Positions 31,100 to 39,511 of a DNA stretch of 64,000 nucleotides are shown piece after piece. Origin of the DNA: QUBU01 sp014337915 (GTDB lineage Bacteria; Pseudomonadota; Gammaproteobacteria; Steroidobacterales; GCA-2729495). The DNA is taken from NCBI GenBank assembly GCA_030263395.1, contig SZOW01000003.1:62001-126000 (forward strand). The letters run 5' to 3'. The notes beneath the pieces are model-generated. The model had not been told where the DNA came from. It did not search any database and was given only the letters and a program-made list of their open reading frames with translations. The position numbers and the translations under genes were made by a program. Each line of letters begins with the position of its first letter. The stretch's first letter is position 1.

Positions 31100-32497
31100 T
31101 CAGTCGAGGCTGATCACGCTCCCCGGTGCCGGACACTCGGCACTGATGCCATAGCGCGCGTGGATGCGCTCACGCAGCGCCATGCGTGCCGCGTCGTCGC
31201 CATGGGCCAGGACCACGCGCGGGCGGTGCCCCGCCACGTCAGCCAGCCAGTCCAGCAGCTCGCCCTGCCCGGCATGCGCGGAAAAGCCGCTCAGGTGGTG
31301 GACCGTGGCCCTGACCACCAGTGGTTCACCGAAGATCTCCACCTGCCGGGCGCCATCGGCCAGAGCGCGGCCAAGCGTCCCCGGTGCCATGTAGCCCGGC
31401 AGGATGACGTGGGCATTCTCGCGCCACAGCGCATGACGCAGGTGGTGCACCACGCGGCCGGCATCACACATGCCCGAGGCACTGATGATGATGCAGGCCT
31501 CCTCGCGCTCGTTGAGGCTGCGCGACTCCTCGGCAGATTCCACCACGCGCAGGCTCTGCAGGTCCTGGCGGATCCGGCCGCTGCGCACCAGGCCGCCGAG
31601 TTCCTCGTCGTAGAGATCCTGGTGACGCATGTAGGCCAGCGTCGCGGCCGTTGCCATCGGGCTGTCCAGGTACACCGGCAGCTGCGGAATCACGCCTTCG
31701 CGGATGGCCTCCGCAACATGGAACAGCAGCAGCTGCGTGCGGCCCACGGCGAATGCCGGGATGATGATGCGGGCGCGGCTGCGCACGGCTTCGCGCAGGA
31801 TATCCCTGAAGCGCGCCAGCGTCCGCGCCTGCGGTTCGCGGTCACGCCCGCCATAGGTGGACTCCATGACGACCAGGTCCGCCGCCTGCGGGCGTTGCGG
31901 ATCACGCAGGATCGGCGCGCCACAGGGACCGATGTCACCGGAGAACACCAGCACCCGGCGGCTGTCGCCGTAGCCGACGGCAAGCTCGATGCTGGCGGAT
32001 CCGAGGATGTGGCCCGCATCCGCCAGCCGCGCCGTGACACCGGGCGCTACTTCCTGCCACCGCCCATAGGGCAGTGCGCGGCCACGGTCCCGCACCCGCT
32101 GCACGTCCGTGGCATCGAACAGCGGCCGCAGCGACGCCAGGCCCGCGCGGCGGCGTCGGCGGTTTTCCCTGGCGAGGTCTGCTTCCTGGATGCGGCCGAG
32201 GTCCGCCAGCAGCAACGTCGCCAGGTCGAGCGTCGCGGGCGTGGCATGGACGGCACCGGCGTAGCCGGCTGCCATCAGCAGCGGCAGCCTGCCGGAGTGG
32301 TCGATGTGCGCATGGCTCAGCAGTACGGCGTCGAGGTTTTCAGGTTGGACCGGGCCAAGCGAGGCGCTGCGCTCCCGGGCATCGCTGCCGCCCTGGAATG
32401 CACCGAAATCGACCAGTACTGTCGCTGCATCGCCGTGCACCAGATAGCCGGAGCCGGTGACCTCGCCGACAGCGCCGCAGAATTCGATGCGGATCAT
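31100..32497 (-). CDS. MBL-fold beta-CASP RNA-processing exonuclease
   Basis: 465-residue metallo-beta-lactamase fold nuclease of the CPSF73/YSH1-like group. The metal motif HxHxDH is in LLSHAHIDHSGRLPLL; DAGHILGSASIEL and FSGDIG supply further ligands. The beta-CASP cap contains VVMESTYGGRDRE, IIIPAFAVGRTQ and IIISASGMCDAGRVVHHL, and the C-terminus has HHLSGFSAHAGQ. Bacterial members act on RNA, but substrates are mostly unknown. It is 44 bases upstream of the antiporter gene on the same strand. Confidence 0.9.
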   Translation of the reverse strand: MIRIEFCGAVGEVTGSGYLVHGDAATVLVDFGAFQGGSDARERSASLGPVQPENLDAVLLSHAHIDHSGRLPLLMAAGYAGAVHATPATLDLATLLLADLGRIQEADLARENRRRRRAGLASLRPLFDATDVQRVRDRGRALPYGRWQEVAPGVTARLADAGHILGSASIELAVGYGDSRRVLVFSGDIGPCGAPILRDPQRPQAADLVVMESTYGGRDREPQARTLARFRDILREAVRSRARIIIPAFAVGRTQLLLFHVAEAIREGVIPQLPVYLDSPMATAATLAYMRHQDLYDEELGGLVRSGRIRQDLQSLRVVESAEESRSLNEREEACIIISASGMCDAGRVVHHLRHALWRENAHVILPGYMAPGTLGRALADGARQVEIFGEPLVVRATVHHLSGFSAHAGQGELLDWLADVAGHRPRVVLAHGDDAARMALRERIHARYGISAECPAPGSVISLD

Positions 32498-32599
32498 GGC
32501 GCCGCCTGCACCGCGGCGCCACGCGGCTCGCTTGACGCCGGTTGCGCGTGACGGCGATCATCGCGCGGTGTTGCATGCCACACGCAGGGGGTCAGTCCA

Positions 32600-33010
32600 G
32601 TGCTGAAAGAGTTCCGGGAATTCGCCATGCGGGGCAATGTCGTCGATCTCGCGGTCGGCATCATCATCGGTGGCGCCTTCGGCAAGATCACCACCTCGCT
32701 GGTCAATGACGTCATCATGCCACCCGTCGGCATGCTGCTCGGCAAGGTGGACTTCAGCAGCCTCTACGTCGACCTCTCGGGCGCCGGCTACGCCAGCCTG
32801 GCCGCCGCCGAGGCCGCCGGCGCACCGGTGATCCGCTACGGCGCGTTCATCAATACGCTGCTGGACTTCGTCATCGTCGCCTTCGCCATCTTCCTGCTGG
32901 TGCGCGCCATCAACCGATTGAAGAAGGCCGAGCCGGCACCCGCGCCGCCCGGGCCGAGCGCCGAGGAAAAACTGCTGGGCGAAATCCGCGACCTGCTCAA
33001 GGCGCGCTGA
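32600..33010 (+). CDS. mscL: Large-conductance mechanosensitive channel
   Basis: 136-residue channel that opens under membrane tension on osmotic downshock. MLKEFREFAMRGNVVDLAVG is the N-terminal helix and gate region, GAFGKITTSLVNDVIMPPVG the first pore helix, and a second helix IVAFAIFLLVRAIN precedes a charged tail. The start is GTG with AGGGGG ten bases upstream. It converges with marR. Confidence 0.96.
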   Translation: MLKEFREFAMRGNVVDLAVGIIIGGAFGKITTSLVNDVIMPPVGMLLGKVDFSSLYVDLSGAGYASLAAAEAAGAPVIRYGAFINTLLDFVIVAFAIFLLVRAINRLKKAEPAPAPPGPSAEEKLLGEIRDLLKAR

Positions 33011-33018
33011 GCCGTCCG

Positions 33019-33525
33019 TTACGGCTGCTGCCGGCCACCGTCGCCGGCAGCCAGCAGCACCTTGCGCAGCACGGCAGAAGCCGTGCGCCGCTCCGTGCCG
33101 GAGAGCGCACCCAGCTGGCTGTCGGCCGCCGTGAGCCGGGCCTCGATGGCCTGGTCGATGAGCTGGCGCCCGCGTTCGGTCAGGCGCACGTTGACGCCGC
33201 GCCGGTCACTGGGCTCCGCGGCCCGGGCAACCAGCCCGCGCGCCTCCAGGCGATCGATGCGATTGGTCATGGCGCCGCTGGTCAGCATCGATGCCCGCGC
33301 CAGTGCCGTCGCCGGCATCTGGAATGGCGTCCCCTGGCGGCGCAGCGCTGAGAGCACGTCGTACTCCCACATCCGCAACCCGAGCCGCAGCAGCGCGCGC
33401 TCGGCTTCCTTCTGACATAACTTCGCCAGGTACTGCACGCGGACCACGACGCTCAGGCTCGAGCAGTCCAGCTCCGGCCGCTCCCGCGCCCACTGTCCCA
33501 GCAGCCTGTCGACCTGGTCTTCCAT
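33019..33525 (-). CDS. MarR family transcriptional regulator
   Basis: 168-residue winged-helix regulator. MEDQVDRLLGQWARERPEL is taken as the start, as the upstream extension is highly basic and unlike the family. Helix-turn-helix segments include MWEYDVLSALRRQGTPFQM and MLTSGAMTNRIDRLEARGLV, then the wing RAAEPSDRRGVNVRLTERG. MarR proteins usually repress a neighbouring efflux or stress gene and themselves. The divergent region carries a good promoter with an overlapping imperfect palindrome, and an efflux-type permease gene lies just beyond. Confidence 0.9.
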   Translation of the reverse strand: MEDQVDRLLGQWARERPELDCSSLSVVVRVQYLAKLCQKEAERALLRLGLRMWEYDVLSALRRQGTPFQMPATALARASMLTSGAMTNRIDRLEARGLVARAAEPSDRRGVNVRLTERGRQLIDQAIEARLTAADSQLGALSGTERRTASAVLRKVLLAAGDGGRQQP

Positions 33526-33568
33526 GGCCACCCAGATTACCGGCCACGCCGGATGCCGTCCATGTATC

Positions 33569-33596
33569 TTGACATCGAAATGCCGGGGATTATCTT
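33569..33596 (+). promoter_or_regulatory. Sigma-70 promoter with possible MarR operator
   Basis: A consensus -35 TTGACA (33569-33574), 16-base spacer and -10 TATCTT (33591-33596) drive rightward transcription. ATCTTGA-CA-TCGAAAT across the -35 box is an imperfect palindrome (5 of 7 positions match), like many MarR operators. Confidence 0.55.
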
Positions 33597-33623
33597 CTAG
33601 GAACGCTATCGCAGAGGCGTCCC

Positions 33624-33812
33624 ATGAACCGCCAGCGCAAGATCGACGAGGACCTGTGGGACGACGGTGACGAGAAACTCTCGTCCGATCACGTCGTCGA
33701 GCGTTTCTTTGCACAACACGAGCACGATGCCGACGACGCGGCCCACGGCAAGGTCCCGGGCACGGCGCGCCCGCGACGCCGCGCCGCGCGCCAGGCCGAC
33801 GCGGACGAGTAA
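33624..33812 (+). CDS. Small acidic hypothetical protein
   Basis: 62-residue protein with an acidic first half (KIDEDLWDDGDEKL, QHEHDADDAAHG) and a basic end (RPRRRAARQADADE). No family is recognised and no signal or membrane segment is seen. It is supported by a GAGG ribosome site seven bases before the ATG and a strong promoter 28-55 bases upstream. It is divergent from marR, so MarR may control it. It converges with the permease gene, 12 bases apart. Confidence 0.6.
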   Translation: MNRQRKIDEDLWDDGDEKLSSDHVVERFFAQHEHDADDAAHGKVPGTARPRRRAARQADADE

Positions 33813-33824
33813 CGCCGGGCCGGC

Positions 33825-35807
33825 TCAGCGCGGGCTGGCCGCTGCCTCGCGCAGGTAGCGGGCGAGTTCGTCCAGGGTTGCCTCTGGCAGCCAGCCGAAA
33901 GCGGGCATGGCGCGCCCGGTGCGGTTCTCCGGGCTGGAGGGGTCGCGGCCGCTGCGCAGGAAACGCTTCAGACCTTCGAGGTCCTGGCTGCGCACGAACG
34001 CGGACTGCCGCAGGTCCACGCCCAGCCCCGCCACGCCCTCGGCCCGCATGCCATGGCAGGCGCTGCAGTACTGGCCGAACGGTGCCGCGGCATGCTCGGC
34101 TGGCGCTGGCGCCACGTCCACGGCCGCGCGCCGCGCCATGCCGAAGGGCGCGACGGCCGGCAACGGCTGCACCACTGCCGTGGCATCGGCATCACTCACG
34201 GCCACCGTCATACCACCCGGCAACAGCGTGCTCAGCGCGAAGCTGCCACCGAAGGCCAGGCCCGCCAGTGCCACCGCAGCGGCCAGCTGGCGCCGCCAGG
34301 ACAGGTGCAGGCGCGGCAGCGAATTCAGCAGGCTCAGGACGAGGATCGCGGTGCAGGCCAGCACCGCCACCCGCAGGATGAAGATCAGCAGGCCCGGGGA
34401 CCAGATGCCGCCGGCCTGGAAGATCGCCGCCAGGCGCGTGGCGCTGGCGGCCGGCAGCTCGCCGAGCCCGGTGTAGACCCAGTCGAGCTCGAAATTCTTC
34501 TGGATCACGGCGAACAGGCTGGCAATCAGCGCAAAGCCGAGCGCATATCCCGACTGGCGCAGCGTCCCGAACAGGCCCGACACCATGCCGGCCCGCTCCG
34601 GCGGCGCGTGGGCCAGCAGCAGCGCGTTGTTGGGCGAGAAGAACAACCCGGTGCCGATGCCGATGACGATCAGCGCCGGCAGCAGGCCGGCGACGCTGGA
34701 ATCCACCGTCACCGCCAGCAGCATCAGGTAGCCGGTACCGCGCACCAGCGCACCGGTGCTGCTCATGATCTCGGGCCGGAAGCGGTCCGAGGCCCAGCCC
34801 GACACCGGACTCATCAGCGTGGTGAACAGCGCGGACACCGCCATGATCAGGCCCACGTCCCAGGCGCGCATCTCCAGCGCGTTGATGAGCACGATCGGCA
34901 GCACGAACAGCGTCAGCGGCAGGCTGGCAAACATGGTGGCGAAAGCAACCGCCGCGCGGGTGAACTCGCGGCTGCGGGTGAACAGCCCGAGGTCGATCAG
35001 CGGCTCCGGCGCGCGCCGCTCGTGGCGCAGGAACAGGCCCGCGAACACGAAGCCGGCGATGAACACCAGCCAGGACCAGGGATCCCGCCAGTTCTCCTCG
35101 ACCGGCAGCTGCGTGCAGCCATAGAGCACGCCGAACATCGCCAGCGTCAGGTAGACCGCGCCGGCCAGGTCGAAACGCCGCGAGGCGCCGGCCAGAGCCA
35201 TCGGCCGGCGCAGTCCCAGCGCGGCAAAGGCCAGCACGATGATCAGCGCCGCCAGCGGGATGCGGCTCCAGAACGTGGCGCGCCAGTCGTAGGCATCGAG
35301 CAGCCAGCCGGCAAAGATCGGCCCGAGGATGAAGCCCAGCGCGTTGGCCGCCTGCAGCCAGCCCAGCGCGCGGCCGCGGCGCTCGGGACCGAAGATGCGC
35401 GTGGCGATGGTGAAAGTGGTGGGCAGGAACAGCGCCATGCCGAAGCCCTGCACCAGCCGCAGCCCGATGAGTTCCGGCACATCCGGCGCGAACGCGCAGG
35501 CCATCATCGCCAGCGAGTAGATGGTCGCTCCGATCTGGAACAGCCGCGCGTGGCCGAAGGCGTCGGCGACACGCGCTGCCAGCAGCATGGGTCCGGTAGC
35601 GGCCACGAGGTAGCCCAGCGCCACCCAGACGATCTGGTTGGTGCTGGAGTCCAGATCATCGATCATGTCGGCGAAGGCCAGCGGCATGAAGCTCGAATCG
35701 AGGCTCGCCATCGCCGTGGCCAGCAGCAGGGTCACCATGACCAGCAGCGCCCGCGCAGCGGGAAGCGGCGGTTCACTCCTGGCCTGCGTTGTGGCGGTCT
35801 CAGCCAT
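33825..35807 (-). CDS. MFS (DHA2-type) permease fused to a C-terminal cytochrome c domain
   Basis: 660-residue fusion. Residues about 20-500 are a 14-helix drug:H+ antiporter: the TM1 Asp is in MASLDSSFMPLAF, the loop 2-3 motif is ARVADAFGHARLF, and TM5 has the antiporter motif ALGFILGPIFAGW. After a basic loop (LPRLHLSWRRQ) there is a fifteenth hydrophobic segment (about 510-535), a linker, then a class I cytochrome c: CSACH at 581-585 (haem attachment and His ligand) and Met in RAMPAFGWL at 634 as likely sixth ligand. With 14 helices the C-terminus would be cytosolic, where haem c is not attached; the fifteenth moves it to the periplasm. Nine bases downstream of its membrane partner. Substrate and electron partner are unknown. 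Confidence 0.9.
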   Translation of the reverse strand: MAETATTQARSEPPLPAARALLVMVTLLLATAMASLDSSFMPLAFADMIDDLDSSTNQIVWVALGYLVAATGPMLLAARVADAFGHARLFQIGATIYSLAMMACAFAPDVPELIGLRLVQGFGMALFLPTTFTIATRIFGPERRGRALGWLQAANALGFILGPIFAGWLLDAYDWRATFWSRIPLAALIIVLAFAALGLRRPMALAGASRRFDLAGAVYLTLAMFGVLYGCTQLPVEENWRDPWSWLVFIAGFVFAGLFLRHERRAPEPLIDLGLFTRSREFTRAAVAFATMFASLPLTLFVLPIVLINALEMRAWDVGLIMAVSALFTTLMSPVSGWASDRFRPEIMSSTGALVRGTGYLMLLAVTVDSSVAGLLPALIVIGIGTGLFFSPNNALLLAHAPPERAGMVSGLFGTLRQSGYALGFALIASLFAVIQKNFELDWVYTGLGELPAASATRLAAIFQAGGIWSPGLLIFILRVAVLACTAILVLSLLNSLPRLHLSWRRQLAAAVALAGLAFGGSFALSTLLPGGMTVAVSDADATAVVQPLPAVAPFGMARRAAVDVAPAPAEHAAAPFGQYCSACHGMRAEGVAGLGVDLRQSAFVRSQDLEGLKRFLRSGRDPSSPENRTGRAMPAFGWLPEATLDELARYLREAAASPR

Positions 35808-35816
35808 GGACCGGCC

Positions 35817-36479
35817 TCAGAGCGGCTTCACGGCGCCGAGGAACGCCGCCAGCGCCACCAGGGCCCACATCACCAGGGCCGCCGTCGCCGCCTTGCGCCG
35901 CCGCACGCGCAGCAGGCGCTCGCCACCGCCCACGTCACCGGCCGCGAAGCGTTCCATGGCGAGGCGCCACTGCCCGCTGTAGACCCGCAGCACCATGCCG
36001 TCGACGACGATGGCGGCCACCACTACCAGCTTGAGGATCAGCCAGTCCGGTACCGTGTTCCCGGGCAGCTGCCACTGCCGCCAGGCCAGGAAGCTGAAGC
36101 CGGCCAGCAGCGCAACCCGACAGAAGAGGTCGATGCGCAGCAGCCACGCCACCGGTGCTCGGCTGTGGCCGAAGTGGATGACCAGGGCCATGACGATCCA
36201 GGCCACTGCGGCGACCCACACGCCCGTCACCACCGGTTGCGGCAATGGCGCGCCCCACTGCAGCGCCATCTGGAACCCCACCGGCAGGATGCCCAGCAAG
36301 GCGATGCGCGGCGCGAGGTCGATGTCCATGAGCAGGGCGCGCACGCGGTTGCGCTCCGGTACCGGCAGACCGGGACGCGACATGACGCCACCGGCAAGGA
36401 ACACGCCGAGATCGGCGCCGAGCCAGTAGGCGAACAGGATCACATGCGCGAAGCGCAGCCATTCATAGGAATCGGACAC
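35817..36479 (-). CDS. CopD-like integral membrane protein, partner of the MFS-cytochrome c fusion
   Basis: 220-residue protein with about six transmembrane helices and a GTG start. The first helix, FAHVILFAYWLGADLGVFLAG, resembles the His-containing first helix of CopD-like families. Histidines at about residue 12 and in MALVIHFGHS (third helix) could ligate haem b or a metal. Its TGA is nine bases before the fusion ATG, so the two form an operon. A membrane electron-transfer or metal role feeding the cytochrome domain is inference; no exact family is claimed. Confidence 0.7.
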   Translation of the reverse strand: MSDSYEWLRFAHVILFAYWLGADLGVFLAGGVMSRPGLPVPERNRVRALLMDIDLAPRIALLGILPVGFQMALQWGAPLPQPVVTGVWVAAVAWIVMALVIHFGHSRAPVAWLLRIDLFCRVALLAGFSFLAWRQWQLPGNTVPDWLILKLVVVAAIVVDGMVLRVYSGQWRLAMERFAAGDVGGGERLLRVRRRKAATAALVMWALVALAAFLGAVKPL

Positions 36480-36929
36480 AGTCTCCCCCGCCAGGGCGCA
36501 GGGCGCCGCCGGGACGGCGGCAACTTTACCCTATTGTCATAACCACAGTACAAGCCGGACTGCGGCAGTGGGGCTTGCGCAGACCAGACCGGCAGCAGGC
36601 ATTGCGACAACCGGAGGCGACCGGTCATCGCCCTCACCTCCCCGCCCGTCGCCACCCAACGGCAGCGTCCGGTTCCGTGAACCCTGTCACAAATCAGGCG
36701 TCGGGCAGGCTCGTGCACCATGATCTCATCCGAATTAAAAACATCGTTTAAGTTTTTGTTTTCATTTTAATTATCTACGGGTCTTCAGCCGCCTGGAAGT
36801 CCGCGCCCCCAGCACCGGCAACAGGTCCAGGCGCGGCCTTCCGGAGCCTCCCTGCGGAACTGCTTCAAGGTTTCGCGGCGCCCATCTCCCTAGATTGCGC
36901 CCTCGAGGCAGTTCCCAGGCAGAGGCGCC
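36480..36929. other. 450-base noncoding region with an AT-rich island
   Basis: This gap separates the permease operon from the second pilin operon. Bases about 36728-36778 are strikingly AT-rich for this DNA and include the inverted repeat AATTAAAA (36733-36740) and TTTTAATT (36765-36772). It may contain promoters for both operons; no clear -35/-10 pair or sigma-54 site could be assigned. A short minus-strand open frame covering 36440-36721 has no family features and is not called. Confidence 0.6.
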
Positions 36930-37499
36930 ATGCGCAGCAGGACCACCAACAGGCAACGGGGATTCACGCTCGGCGAAACGCTGACCGCGCTGGCCGTGGC
37001 CGGCATCGGCCTCACGCTGGCAGTGCCCGGCCTGCAGGCCTTCAGTCGCGATAACGGCCAGGCCGTGGCCGTCAACCAGCTGGTCGGCACCATGCACATG
37101 GCACGCAGCGAAGCGGTGATGCGCAATGCGCGGGTCGCGGTCTGCGCCAGTGCGGGCGGCGAGCGTTGCGACGGCCAAAGCTGGAGCGACGGCTGGATTG
37201 CCTTCCTCGACAGCGACGGCAACCTCGAGCGCAGCAGCGCCGAGGCATTGGTGGACCGGGTTCCGGCCCCGGGGATGGTGCTGGTTTCGGCGCAGTTCGC
37301 CACCGGCTTCAGCTATGCCGCGGACGGCCATGCCAGCAACGCCACCGGCGACACCCACGCCGGCGAGTTCGCCTTCTGCGAGGCCGGTGCCGATAACGCC
37401 GCACGGGTGGTCATCCTGCGGGCCAGCGGCCTGCCGACGCTGGCTGCACGGGGCCGTGACGGCGCAGTCGTGCGCTGCCCGGCCGGGCCGGAGGCCTGA
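36930..37499 (+). CDS. FimT/GspH-type minor pseudopilin (cluster 2)
   Basis: 189-residue prepilin, first gene of the second minor pilin operon. NRQRG then FTLGETLTALAVAGIG is the cleavage site; Glu5 is kept. The mature domain shows VNQLVGTMHMARSEAVMRNARVAVCA, as in FimT/GspH, and a short beta domain with cysteines. It corresponds in position to the gene at 4386. Confidence 0.85.
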   Translation: MRSRTTNRQRGFTLGETLTALAVAGIGLTLAVPGLQAFSRDNGQAVAVNQLVGTMHMARSEAVMRNARVAVCASAGGERCDGQSWSDGWIAFLDSDGNLERSSAEALVDRVPAPGMVLVSAQFATGFSYAADGHASNATGDTHAGEFAFCEAGADNAARVVILRASGLPTLAARGRDGAVVRCPAGPEA

Positions 37500-37503
37500 C
37501 GAC

Positions 37504-38103
37504 ATGAACCACTGCAATGGTACCCGCCAGGGCGGTTACAACCTGCTGGAACTGATGATCACCCTGATGATCGCCGGCATGGTGCTCGGCTTCGGCATCC
37601 CGTCGTTCACCGATTTCATGGCCACCAACCGCATGGCTGCGGCGGCCAACGACCTGGTCACCTCGATCCATGCCGCGCGCACCGAAGCCGTGAAGCGCCG
37701 CCAGCCGGTGGCGCTCTGCGCCAGCAGCAACTGGGCGGATGCGGCGCCGGCCTGTGACCTTGGCGGCGGCGCCGGCTGGATCGTCTTCGTCGACGTCAAC
37801 GCCAATGCCAGCGTCGACGCCGGCGACACCGTGGTACTGACCCACGCTCCGCTGGCCGACGGCATCAATCTCGCGATCGATGCCGGAGCGCTGCCCTACA
37901 TCCTCTACGGCGCCAATGGTTTTCCGCAGGCGGCGGGCGTCGGTCCCGCCATCAACGACATCCAGCTCTGCGATGCCCGCGGCGACCACGACACCGGTGG
38001 CGGCGTGGCTGCAGGCCGCTGGATCCAGATCGGCCCCACGGGTCGCCCGCAGACCTATCGCATGCAGGCCGAGGTCCAGGGCAATCCGGTGGGCGGTTGC
38101 TGA
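37504..38103 (+). CDS. FimU/GspH-type minor pseudopilin (cluster 2)
   Basis: 199-residue prepilin starting four bases after the previous stop. The cleavage site is RQGG then YNLLELMITLMIAGM, with Tyr in place of Phe. TNRMAAAANDLVTSIHAARTEAVKRRQP, LCASSNW, LCDARGDHDTGGG and a final NPVGGC match the cluster 1 gene at 5013 closely. The longer open frame beginning inside the preceding gene is not used. Confidence 0.88.
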   Translation: MNHCNGTRQGGYNLLELMITLMIAGMVLGFGIPSFTDFMATNRMAAAANDLVTSIHAARTEAVKRRQPVALCASSNWADAAPACDLGGGAGWIVFVDVNANASVDAGDTVVLTHAPLADGINLAIDAGALPYILYGANGFPQAAGVGPAINDIQLCDARGDHDTGGGVAAGRWIQIGPTGRPQTYRMQAEVQGNPVGGC

Positions 38104-38110
38104 GGCACCC

Positions 38111-38581
38111 ATGAAACAGCTGCATCGTCATTCGTCCCCGCGCGTCGCCGGCTTCACGCTGGTGGAATCGCTGGTCGCCATGGTCGTCATCTCCGTCGGC
38201 ATGCTCGGCATTGCGGCGATGTACGTGGAAGGCCTGCGCGCGGGCCGTACCTCCATCTACCGCACCGTGGCGGTGGACCTTGCCGCGGACATGGCTGATC
38301 GCATCCGCGCCAATACAGCCGGGCAGGCTGCCTATGCCGGGGCCGCCGCCGCCAACGGTGCCGGCTGCGTCAACGCCGGCGCCAACCTCAGCGCCGCCGC
38401 CCAGGCTGCCTGCGACCTGTTCTTCTGGCAGCAGCAGGTGACGGCTCTGCTCCCGGCCGGTGTCGGCGTGCTCACCTTCGCCGCCGGCGCCGGTGGACCC
38501 AACGTCTACACGATCACCCTGGACTGGAACGAGCCAGGCGCAAACGGCGCACTCGAGTACGCCCTCACGGTGCAAATGTGA
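38111..38581 (+). CDS. pilV: Minor pilin PilV (cluster 2)
   Basis: 156-residue prepilin. HSSPRVAG then FTLVESLVAMVVISVGM is a canonical site. MYVEGLRAGRTSIYRT and DMADRIRANTAGQAAY mirror the cluster 1 PilV. The ATG is eight bases after the fimU-like stop; its own stop overlaps the pilW start. Confidence 0.92.
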   Translation: MKQLHRHSSPRVAGFTLVESLVAMVVISVGMLGIAAMYVEGLRAGRTSIYRTVAVDLAADMADRIRANTAGQAAYAGAAAANGAGCVNAGANLSAAAQAACDLFFWQQQVTALLPAGVGVLTFAAGAGGPNVYTITLDWNEPGANGALEYALTVQM

Positions 38582-39507
38582 TGACCCGCATGCATGCCAC
38601 CCGCGAGGCCGGCCTGAGCCTCATCGAGCTGATGGTGACCCTGGTCATCGGTGCATTCCTGATGATCGGCGTGATCGCCATGTTCTCGCAGACGCGCAAC
38701 ACCTACCGCACCAACGACACCGTGGCGCGGATGCAGGAAAACGCGCGCTTCATCCTCAGCCAGATGGAGCCCGACCTGCGCCTGACCGGCAGCTGGGGCA
38801 TGCAGAACGTCGGCCCCCACGTCGATGTGCCGGCCGGGGTGAACGCCACCTGCAGCGACGGCAGCGACGCCACCGCCTGGCTGCTCGATCCGCTGACGCC
38901 TGTGGCGGCGGACGATTCCGCGTATAACCTGCCCTGCCCGGCGCCCGCCGCGACTCCTTACCAGGCCGGCACCGACGTCCTGGTACTGCGCCATGCCAGC
39001 GGCGCCCAGGTGCTGCCCACCGCCGGCATCATCCAGATCCAGAGCGACCGCTCCAACAGCCGGGTGTTCGACAGTGGCGCGGCGCCCGCCGCCTGCTGCA
39101 TCTACGACTGGCAGACCAACGCCTACTACGTGTCCTCCGGCTCCTCGCTGGGTGCCGCGGTACCGTCGCTGCGGCGCATGGTGCTGGTCAACGGCGTGTG
39201 GCAGGACCAGGAGCTGATTGCCGGCGTCGAGAACCTGCAGGTGGAGCTCGGCGTGGACACCAATGCCGACGGCATCGTGGACCGCTACGTCGATCCCGGC
39301 AATGCACTGGTGACGCCGGTGGTCGACCCGGCGCGGATCATGGCAGTGCGCATCTGGATCATGCTGCGGGCCGGGCAGATCGAGGTCGGCTACACCGACG
39401 GTGCCACCTACAACTTCGCCAACGTCGCCAACTACTCGCCGGCGGATCAGTTCCGTCGCCAGCTGCTCAACAAGACTGTCGTGCTGCGCAACATGCGGAG
39501 CTCATGA
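38581..39507 (+). CDS. pilW: Minor pilin PilW (cluster 2)
   Basis: 308-residue PilW homologue. REAG then LSLIELMVTLVIGAFL is the prepilin site. NTYRTNDTVARMQENARFILSQMEPDLRLTGSWG and VENLQVELGVDTNADGIVDRYVD parallel cluster 1. The start is either the GTG at 38578 or the ATG at 38581, both overlapping the pilV stop; the ATG is used here. Confidence 0.9.
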   Translation: MTRMHATREAGLSLIELMVTLVIGAFLMIGVIAMFSQTRNTYRTNDTVARMQENARFILSQMEPDLRLTGSWGMQNVGPHVDVPAGVNATCSDGSDATAWLLDPLTPVAADDSAYNLPCPAPAATPYQAGTDVLVLRHASGAQVLPTAGIIQIQSDRSNSRVFDSGAAPAACCIYDWQTNAYYVSSGSSLGAAVPSLRRMVLVNGVWQDQELIAGVENLQVELGVDTNADGIVDRYVDPGNALVTPVVDPARIMAVRIWIMLRAGQIEVGYTDGATYNFANVANYSPADQFRRQLLNKTVVLRNMRSS

Positions 39508-39511
39508 GGCC

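Noticed and set aside
34053..36542. An 829-residue plus-strand open frame rich in Gln, His and Arg
   Set aside because: It lies antisense to the MFS-cytochrome fusion and its partner, both supported by motifs; low-complexity composition is typical of shadow frames.
36440..36721. A 93-residue minus-strand open frame in the gap before the second pilin operon
   Set aside because: It partly overlaps the membrane partner gene, has no ribosome site or motif, and covers likely regulatory DNA.
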